From NCBI RefSeq assembly GCF_023156385.1, contig NZ_JAKZAK010000014.1, positions 62,001 through 126,000 of the forward strand: a stretch of 64,000 bases of DNA. The letters are read 5' to 3'. This DNA is from Marinobacter xestospongiae. GTDB taxonomy: Bacteria > Pseudomonadota > Gammaproteobacteria > Pseudomonadales > Oleiphilaceae. Below the pieces are notes generated by a model. The model saw only the letters and a list, made by a program, of their open reading frames with translations. It was not told where the DNA came from and ran no database searches. The position numbers were made by a program, and so were the translations under genes. Positions 59,153 through 64,000 of the stretch are shown here, in pieces; position 1 is the first letter of the stretch, and the number at the start of each line of letters is the position of its first letter.

Positions 59153-59222
59153 CAGTGAGATCGCTCGCTGAGGGTCCGTCCAGTGAGAACCGGGGCAGTG
59201 AGAATCGGGTCAGTGAGGGTCG
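59153..59222. repeat. 15-bp direct repeats at the 3' end of the second GFA gene
   Basis: CAGTGAGAACCGGGG (59181-59195), CAGTGAGAATCGGGT (59196-59210) and CAGTGAGGGTCG (59211-59222) follow one another, and a related CAGTGAGATCG occurs at 59154. The last unit encodes the C-terminal codons of the GFA gene, so the array may extend or shorten that protein. Confidence 0.6.
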
Positions 59223-59623
59223 TTAGTGCGTTCGGTCTTGTCGTACTGCGGCAGATCGTCCGTAATCTGGAACCAGTCCGACTTGGAACCGACATAGATA
59301 TGTGAGGCGGGTCCTTTGCCGAGATCGCCATCAAGGGTGCCCACCCGCAGGCGAACGATACCCGGTATGGCGTCCACCCGGCTGTACAGCGGGCTGCCAC
59401 AGCTGGGACAGAAGGCCCGGTACTTGCCCGGCAGGGACTCGAACTCCCGTACCTGGTCTTCGCCCTCGGTGAACTGGAAACGCACCGCCTGCAGCGGAGC
59501 ACTGGCGGAAAAGGCACCGCCCTGGGCACGACGACAGCGCTGGCAATGGCACAGGGACACCGGCCCCACCGGACCGTCGTATTGATACTTGATGGCGCCA
59601 CACAGGCACTGGCCGGTCAGCAT
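59210..59623 (-). CDS. GFA family zinc protein (second copy)
   Basis: 137 residues: QCLCGAIKYQYDGPVGPVSLCHCQRCRRAQGGAFSASAP and YRAFCPSCGSPLYSRV provide the zinc Cys clusters of the Gfa fold. It is only distantly similar to the protein at 44849-45280, so it is not a recent duplicate. The catalytic role of these stand-alone domains is not established. It is oriented away from the aldo/keto reductase gene, with about 120 bases between start codons. The last codons lie in a 15-bp repeat array. Confidence 0.87.
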   Translation of the reverse strand: MLTGQCLCGAIKYQYDGPVGPVSLCHCQRCRRAQGGAFSASAPLQAVRFQFTEGEDQVREFESLPGKYRAFCPSCGSPLYSRVDAIPGIVRLRVGTLDGDLGKGPASHIYVGSKSDWFQITDDLPQYDKTERTNDPH

Positions 59624-59742
59624 TGACTCTCTCTCACGATACTGGGTTGGCCGCCAATAATACCGACACGAACCTTGAAGAACTACCGTTCAGGTACCAA
59701 CGTATAGAGAGCCCACACAGCGGAAATCGAATGGAGGTCACC

Positions 59743-60552
59743 ATGGCGTTCGACGCACTGCCGCCCATAGGTCTGGGAACCTTTCGCCTGCAAGGCGATA
59801 CCGCCAGGGATGCGGTGAGAACAGCTCTGTCCCTCGGCTATCGCCACATCGATACGGCCCAGATGTACGAAAATGAGGCGGAAGTGGGCGACGGCATAAC
59901 CGCCAGCGGCATTCCACGGCGGGAAATCTTTGTCACCACCAAAATCTGGCATGATCGCCTCAAGCCGGCGGAACTGGGACGGAGTCTGCGCCACAGCCTT
60001 GAGCGGCTGAAGACGGATCACGTCGACCTGGCTCTGGTGCACTGGCCGTCGCCAGACGACCAGGTTCCCATGGAGGACTATCTCGGCGCTCTCAAGCAGG
60101 CCAGGGAAGACGGTCTGACCGACCACATCGGTGTATCCAACTTCACGACGGCCCAGCTCAACCAGGCGCGGGGGATTCTCGGCGACACCCCGATCTTCAC
60201 CAATCAGATCGAAGTGCATCCGTTCCTTGCCAACCGCAAGGTGGTCGACCATGCCCAGACCCTCGGCATTCAGGTCACCGGTTACATGCCGCTGGCGGTC
60301 GGCCGGGTCATGGAAGACGACACCCTGATAGATCTGGCGCGCCATCGCAACGTCACCCCGGCGCAGATTGCCATCGCCTGGGCGGTATCACGGCACATTG
60401 TGCCGATTCCCTCGTCGGTGCGGCCCGACCATCTGAAAGCCAACCTGGACGCCCTGAAGATCAAGCTGGCACCGGAGGAACTCGCCGCCATCGAGCGACT
60501 GGACCGCGGCGAACGCCTGGCCGACCCGGCGTTTGCACCGGCCTGGGACTGA
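59743..60552 (+). CDS. Aldo/keto reductase (DkgB-like)
   Basis: 269 residues from ATG 59743, chosen because GGAGG lies five bases before it and the family N-terminus (PPIGLGTFRLQG) follows; longer frames add unrelated residues. The AKR tetrad is visible: Asp in HIDTAQMYENEAEVG with the Tyr, Lys in VTTKIWHDRLKP and His in LALVHWPSPD. GVSNFTTAQLNQ and PIPSSVRPDHLKANLDA (NADPH) complete it. Length and motifs fit 2,5-diketo-D-gluconate reductase B, but AKRs are broad in substrate. Confidence 0.9.
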   Translation: MAFDALPPIGLGTFRLQGDTARDAVRTALSLGYRHIDTAQMYENEAEVGDGITASGIPRREIFVTTKIWHDRLKPAELGRSLRHSLERLKTDHVDLALVHWPSPDDQVPMEDYLGALKQAREDGLTDHIGVSNFTTAQLNQARGILGDTPIFTNQIEVHPFLANRKVVDHAQTLGIQVTGYMPLAVGRVMEDDTLIDLARHRNVTPAQIAIAWAVSRHIVPIPSSVRPDHLKANLDALKIKLAPEELAAIERLDRGERLADPAFAPAWD

Positions 60553-60556
60553 GCGC

Positions 60557-61330
60557 TCAGCTCTGACCGTACTGGCGATCCAGGTAATCCAGGATCGCCG
60601 CCGACTCGAACAGGGCCTCGCCGGTATTGGGGTCTTCCAGATAGGGCACCTGCACCCGCTGATGCTGCTGGAAGAAAGCATCCCGTTTACCACCGGGAAT
60701 GGGCCGGTAAGGGCCTGGCTTGATACGCTGTCGCGCCGGACCCACTTCGGTCCAGTGCTCTTTACCCAGGTTGTGCAGAGTGTAGGGAATCTCGTACTCG
60801 CACAGCCTCTCCCGCACCAGCCGCGAGAACGGGCTGCCTTCAAAGCTCCACAGATGCAGCGGTTGTTCCGGCCGCCTGGCCGGACGTGCCCGCAAGCCCC
60901 GCAGCACGCTCGCTGCCGAGCCAATGGAACTGAGCACTGGCTGGTGAGGTCGCAACCGGTAATAGCCCGGCACCGGCCGATCCGCATACTGGCGGAACAG
61001 GTACTCAACGATGTCCCGCGACTCGTACATCACGGTGTCGGTGTTCGGGTCCAGCAACAGCGGAAACAGCTGCTTGCCACCCGCCGCCTCTGCCTCAGGC
61101 CGGAACACCGTCCCGCCCTTGGGACACGGCCGGATGTCCACATCCAGATTGAGAGCGGTAAGCGCCTCCCGCACCCGGCGGCAGTAGGGACAGGCTTCCA
61201 TGTCGTAGAGCACCAGTGGCAACTCCGGCTGCGGCGCCGACCGCACCACCAGGCAACCACGCCAGGCGGTCATGGTCGAAGTGGCCACCGATCCCAGGAC
61301 ATTGAGGTTGTGGGTTATCACGTTGGGCAT
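60557..61330 (-). CDS. Tandem glutathione S-transferase N-terminal/glutaredoxin-like protein
   Basis: 257 residues from ATG 61330 (GGAGG nine bases upstream; the ATG at 61339 is too close to it). Two thioredoxin-like domains are repeated: the first (about 38-125) starts LPLVLYDMEACPYCRRVREAL, with a CPYC redox motif, and the second (about 155-255) starts LHLWSFEGSPFSRLVRERLCEYEIPY, where the Cys pair is replaced by SPFS. Each ends with a GST-N type ESxxIxxYLxxxY helix. There is no GST C-terminal helical domain. Possibly involved in glutathione-linked redox or isomerisation. Convergent with the aldo/keto reductase gene. Confidence 0.82.
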   Translation of the reverse strand: MPNVITHNLNVLGSVATSTMTAWRGCLVVRSAPQPELPLVLYDMEACPYCRRVREALTALNLDVDIRPCPKGGTVFRPEAEAAGGKQLFPLLLDPNTDTVMYESRDIVEYLFRQYADRPVPGYYRLRPHQPVLSSIGSAASVLRGLRARPARRPEQPLHLWSFEGSPFSRLVRERLCEYEIPYTLHNLGKEHWTEVGPARQRIKPGPYRPIPGGKRDAFFQQHQRVQVPYLEDPNTGEALFESAAILDYLDRQYGQS

Positions 61331-61631
61331 GTTAGGCATCCTCCGGGTGGGAATGGGCAGTTATCAGACAGGGGCCATTATGCTTGACTGACACCCGCTG
61401 GCATTGACCGCCGAGTCGTCGACTGCGGTCGGACGGGAGGAAAGGCGTTTATAGACCGGCGCAAGCTGCTGATTCCAATGGGCCTTACAAGCAGAAACAA
61501 ATCTGCAATAGAAACAAGGGGCCTACTGGCATTTTTTAACGTCATGTAGAAGTTTTCAACATAGAACAGGGGGCACTTTTGGGCTATGGTTAGACAATGT
61601 TTGGATGCCCCACCCAACCGGGAACTTCGCC

Positions 61632-63164
61632 ATGTCGCGCCACGTACCCAGCCCCATGCGCACTCGCCTGCGCACGCTCCGTCCAGGAAGGACACTCCGG
61701 CACTGGTGCGCCCTGCCGCTGCTGGCCCTGTCACTGGCCCAGCCGGTAACCGCCGATACCATTGCCCCCCAGGGCCACTGGAAAAGTCAGGTACTGGATT
61801 ACGCCGATCGCTCACTCACCGGCCAGCAGGCGCTGAGTGTGGCCGCTGTCCCCCTCAACGGCCCGGGCATCGAGCAATACATCAATGCCGATCGCGCCAT
61901 GAGCCCCGGCTCCATCATGAAGGTGGTGACCACCTTTGCGGCACTGGAAATCCTCGGGCCCACCTATCACTGGGACACCAACTTCTATACCGATGGCCGG
62001 TTTCAGGGACGGACCCTGGATGGCAACCTGTACGTCAAGTTCGGTGGCGATCCCAAGCTGACCATTGAGCGCCTGCGCACCACGCTCAGCGAACTGCGGG
62101 GCATGGGGCTGGATACCATCACCGGCGACCTGGTCCTCGATGGCGAGGTGTTCCAGCTCTCCGGCGGGGTACCGGCGTTCCAGGACAATGGCAACAACCC
62201 CTACGCACCGTTTCTGGTGGAGCCTTCGGCTTACCTGACCAACCTCAATCTGCTGCACTTTCAGGTGCGGGCAGATGAACGGGGTACCCAGGCCTGGGGC
62301 TCCCCCAACCTGGCCCGGGTCCACATCGATAATCGCGTAACCGCCGTGGCGGAAGGTGACTGCCCCTCACGCCGCTCCTTTGCCTGGGAACCCGTGTTTG
62401 CCGACAACGGCCAGATCACCGTCCGGGTCAGCGGCAAACTGCCCGAGGGCTGTCGCACCACCGCCTACTTCTCACTGTTGCCCCACGAGCAGTATTCCGC
62501 TGCGCTGATCCGATCACTGCTGAGTGATCTGGGCATTCGCCTGCAGGGCCGGGACCGGCTTGCGGCCGCACCGGAGGACGCCCGCCTGCTGTTGAAGATG
62601 ACCTCACCGGACCTGGTGTCGGTCATCCGCGACATCAACAAGTGGAGCAGCAACGTCATGGCCCGCCAGCTGTTGCTCACCATCGGCTCGGAAAGCCGCC
62701 AGGACAGCGACACCGACGACCGGGTCGCCGGCATCCGGGCGGTGTACCAGTGGCTTGAGGAAAAAGGCGTCAATACCAATGGCATGGTGATTGATAACGG
62801 CGCCGGCCTCACCCGCCACGGCCGCATTTCCGCCCGCCAGGGAGCCCAGATTCTGCTGCAGGCCTGGAACAGCCCCTTCGCTGCAGACCTGATGGCGTCG
62901 ATGCCCCTGATCGCGATGGACGGCACCATGGCCAGACGGCTGCGCAACGCCGGTATGGATGGTGAGGGCCGCATCAAGACCGGCTATCTGGAGAACGTGC
63001 GCTCCATTGCCGGCTTCACCCGCGATGCATCCAATACCACCTGGGTGGTCGTAGGTATGGTAAACGACGACCCCGCCTGGAACGGCCAGTCGGTCCTCGA
63101 CCGGGTGCTGTACTCGCTGCACCACAAGCCCCCGGTAGGTACCACCCTGTCCAAGGCGGAATGA
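61632..63164 (+). CDS. dacB: D-alanyl-D-alanine carboxypeptidase/endopeptidase (PBP4, DacB)
   Basis: About 510 residues. Start at 61632 is preferred over 61605 and 61656 because CGGGAA lies eight bases before it; the N-terminus has a long basic region and a signal segment (CALPLLALSLAQPVTA). The penicillin-binding motifs are in order: S-x2-K in SPGSIMKVVTTFAALE, S-x-N in NKWSSNVMARQ, and K-T-G in GRIKTGYLENV. The large insert between the first two motifs marks class C PBP4. It trims or cleaves peptidoglycan cross-links in the periplasm. Confidence 0.92.
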   Translation: MSRHVPSPMRTRLRTLRPGRTLRHWCALPLLALSLAQPVTADTIAPQGHWKSQVLDYADRSLTGQQALSVAAVPLNGPGIEQYINADRAMSPGSIMKVVTTFAALEILGPTYHWDTNFYTDGRFQGRTLDGNLYVKFGGDPKLTIERLRTTLSELRGMGLDTITGDLVLDGEVFQLSGGVPAFQDNGNNPYAPFLVEPSAYLTNLNLLHFQVRADERGTQAWGSPNLARVHIDNRVTAVAEGDCPSRRSFAWEPVFADNGQITVRVSGKLPEGCRTTAYFSLLPHEQYSAALIRSLLSDLGIRLQGRDRLAAAPEDARLLLKMTSPDLVSVIRDINKWSSNVMARQLLLTIGSESRQDSDTDDRVAGIRAVYQWLEEKGVNTNGMVIDNGAGLTRHGRISARQGAQILLQAWNSPFAADLMASMPLIAMDGTMARRLRNAGMDGEGRIKTGYLENVRSIAGFTRDASNTTWVVVGMVNDDPAWNGQSVLDRVLYSLHHKPPVGTTLSKAE

Positions 63165-63234
63165 TTGACCGGCGCCCACGCGCCCCGTCCTGACTGATCT
63201 GACGCCTGCGTGGTCCCCGGCAACGGAAGGGCCC

Positions 63235-64000
63235 ATGGTATCGAACAACCGCTCACAGTGGCCGTCGGCGTATCGCCGGCTGGCCATTTGCCTCCTCATC
63301 GCCTGCGCAGTGATCACCAGTGGTTGCAGCTCCAACCGCCTGGCCTACCGTTATGCCGACTGGGCGGTGGTGTGGTGGGTGGAGGATTACCTCACCCTCA
63401 ACGAGGATCAGTCCCAGCAACTGCAGACAGACCTGGACCGGCTGGTGCGCTGGCACTGCCAGGTGGAGCTGCCCCGCTATGCCCAGTGGCTGCGCCGGCT
63501 GGAACAGGACCTGCAGCCGGAAGTCGCCGATCGCACGGTGCTGCAACATCACCAACAGCAACTAACCGCCTTCCTGCCGCCGCTGCTGGAACGGCTGGGC
63601 GACCCGGCCTCGCGGTTACTGGCATCGCTGTCAGAAACCCAGGTTGAGGAACTGGCTGCCAATATGGAGTCCCGGCACCGGGAACTGCAGAGTGAATATC
63701 TGCTGGCCTCGCCGGAACAAACCGGGCAGGCGCGGGCGGAGCGGATTCAGGAACGCGCCGAACGCTGGCTGGGGTCCCTGAACCGGCAACAGCAGGACAT
63801 CGTGGCACAATGGGCCATCAACCGGGGAGCCCAGACCCGGATCTGGCTGGACGGGCGTCGCAAGTGGCAGGAGGCGTTCCTTGCCTCCCTCGCCAGTCGG
63901 CACTCAGCCGGCTTTACGGATCGTCTTGGTCACCTTATCGAACACAGCGAAGAAGCCAGGGGCGCCCGCTATCGAGCCATGACCAGTGACAGCCGCAACG
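63235..64000 (+). CDS. DUF6279-type lipoprotein (3' partial)
   Basis: The frame from ATG 63235 stays open to the end of the window, so at least 255 residues and no stop. The N-terminus is a lipoprotein signal (RLAICLLIACAVITSGCSS, acylated Cys near residue 31). The next segment NRLAYRYADWAVVWWVEDYLTLN is the hallmark of the DUF6279 family, followed by a helical, Gln/Arg/Leu-rich body with long predicted coiled helices. Function is unknown. It is 70 bases after dacB on the same strand and may be co-transcribed. Confidence 0.85.
   Translation, partial: MVSNNRSQWPSAYRRLAICLLIACAVITSGCSSNRLAYRYADWAVVWWVEDYLTLNEDQSQQLQTDLDRLVRWHCQVELPRYAQWLRRLEQDLQPEVADRTVLQHHQQQLTAFLPPLLERLGDPASRLLASLSETQVEELAANMESRHRELQSEYLLASPEQTGQARAERIQERAERWLGSLNRQQQDIVAQWAINRGAQTRIWLDGRRKWQEAFLASLASRHSAGFTDRLGHLIEHSEEARGARYRAMTSDSRN

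Noticed and set aside
1..64000. CRISPR array, prophage, integron or tRNA gene
   Set aside because: No repeat-spacer pattern, phage structural genes, integrase or cloverleaf sequence was seen; all tandem repeats lack spacers.

Overview
The window is a 64 kb piece of bacterial chromosome with high G+C, dense coding and short intergenic gaps. The gene set suggests a marine, heterotrophic gammaproteobacterium. It includes ilvGM with a leader-peptide attenuator, an AraC-controlled valine catabolic (mms) operon, FhuB/FhuF iron uptake, a Baeyer-Villiger monooxygenase with a patatin, YeeN/YebC, and the PhnA and NnrU families. An Alcanivorax/Marinobacter-like lineage fits, but this is inference; no rRNA, tRNA or other lineage marker is present. 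I see no prophage, CRISPR array or intact IS element. The mobile DNA is one 260 bp MITE-like element.

Layout. 1-4.1 kb: ferric-siderophore import and reductive release (binding protein, fused permease, FhuF), then a 27-bp tandem array and an unlisted 34-codon membrane-protein gene read from a Fur-type promoter on the opposite strand. 4.1-7.7 kb: a chemoreceptor and a ceramidase-fold hydrolase. 7.8-10.0 kb: ilvL leader peptide, attenuator, ilvG and ilvM. 10-17.9 kb: a proline-racemase-fold protein with an altered active site, then the valine/isobutyrate operon mmsA-acad-ech-hibch-mmsB, divergent from its AraC activator, with a 21-bp-spaced operator between them. 18.0-18.97 kb: a gene-free cluster of six DnaA-box-bearing repeats that runs into the 3' end of a GMC oxidoreductase gene. 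20.7-28.2 kb: small proteins, a diiron protein under an FNR/DNR box and 17-bp iterons, the DUF2157-DUF4401-GDYXXLXY operon, and an antiporter with a universal stress protein. 28.3-33.2 kb: an RND efflux operon. 33.4-41.1 kb: YebC/YeeN, NnrU, an amidotransferase, a large lipoprotein phosphatase whose promoter carries PhnF-type GntR operators, the GntR gene, PhnA, a patatin and a DUF2784 protein. 41.2-44.3 kb: TetR-BVMO-patatin operon. 44.35-44.74 kb: guanidinium exporter gene under a guanidine-II riboswitch. 44.8-48.5 kb: GFA, TfoX, methyltransferase, PCuAC, DUF533 and DUF188 genes. 48.5-48.75 kb: the MITE, which supplies the stop codon of a MocR-type regulator.

50.2-55.9 kb is the most interesting locus: a compact six-gene operon divergent from the MocR regulator. 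It encodes an EamA exporter, a JAMM protease, a ubiquitin-like/E1/rhodanese fusion, a cysteine-synthase-like PLP enzyme, a serine acetyltransferase with an extra C-terminal domain, and an AlaX editing protein. Together they look like a sulfur-carrier-protein route to cysteine or a related thio amino acid, with its own export and tRNA editing. 56-64 kb holds an ABC exporter, a PQQ-type sugar dehydrogenase, a GFA protein, an aldo/keto reductase, a tandem GST-N protein, PBP4 and the start of a DUF6279-type lipoprotein.

Many listed start codons were moved inward from the longest open frame, using Shine-Dalgarno spacing, family N-termini and overlap with the neighbouring gene. All family names come from motif recognition by eye; no database search was possible.
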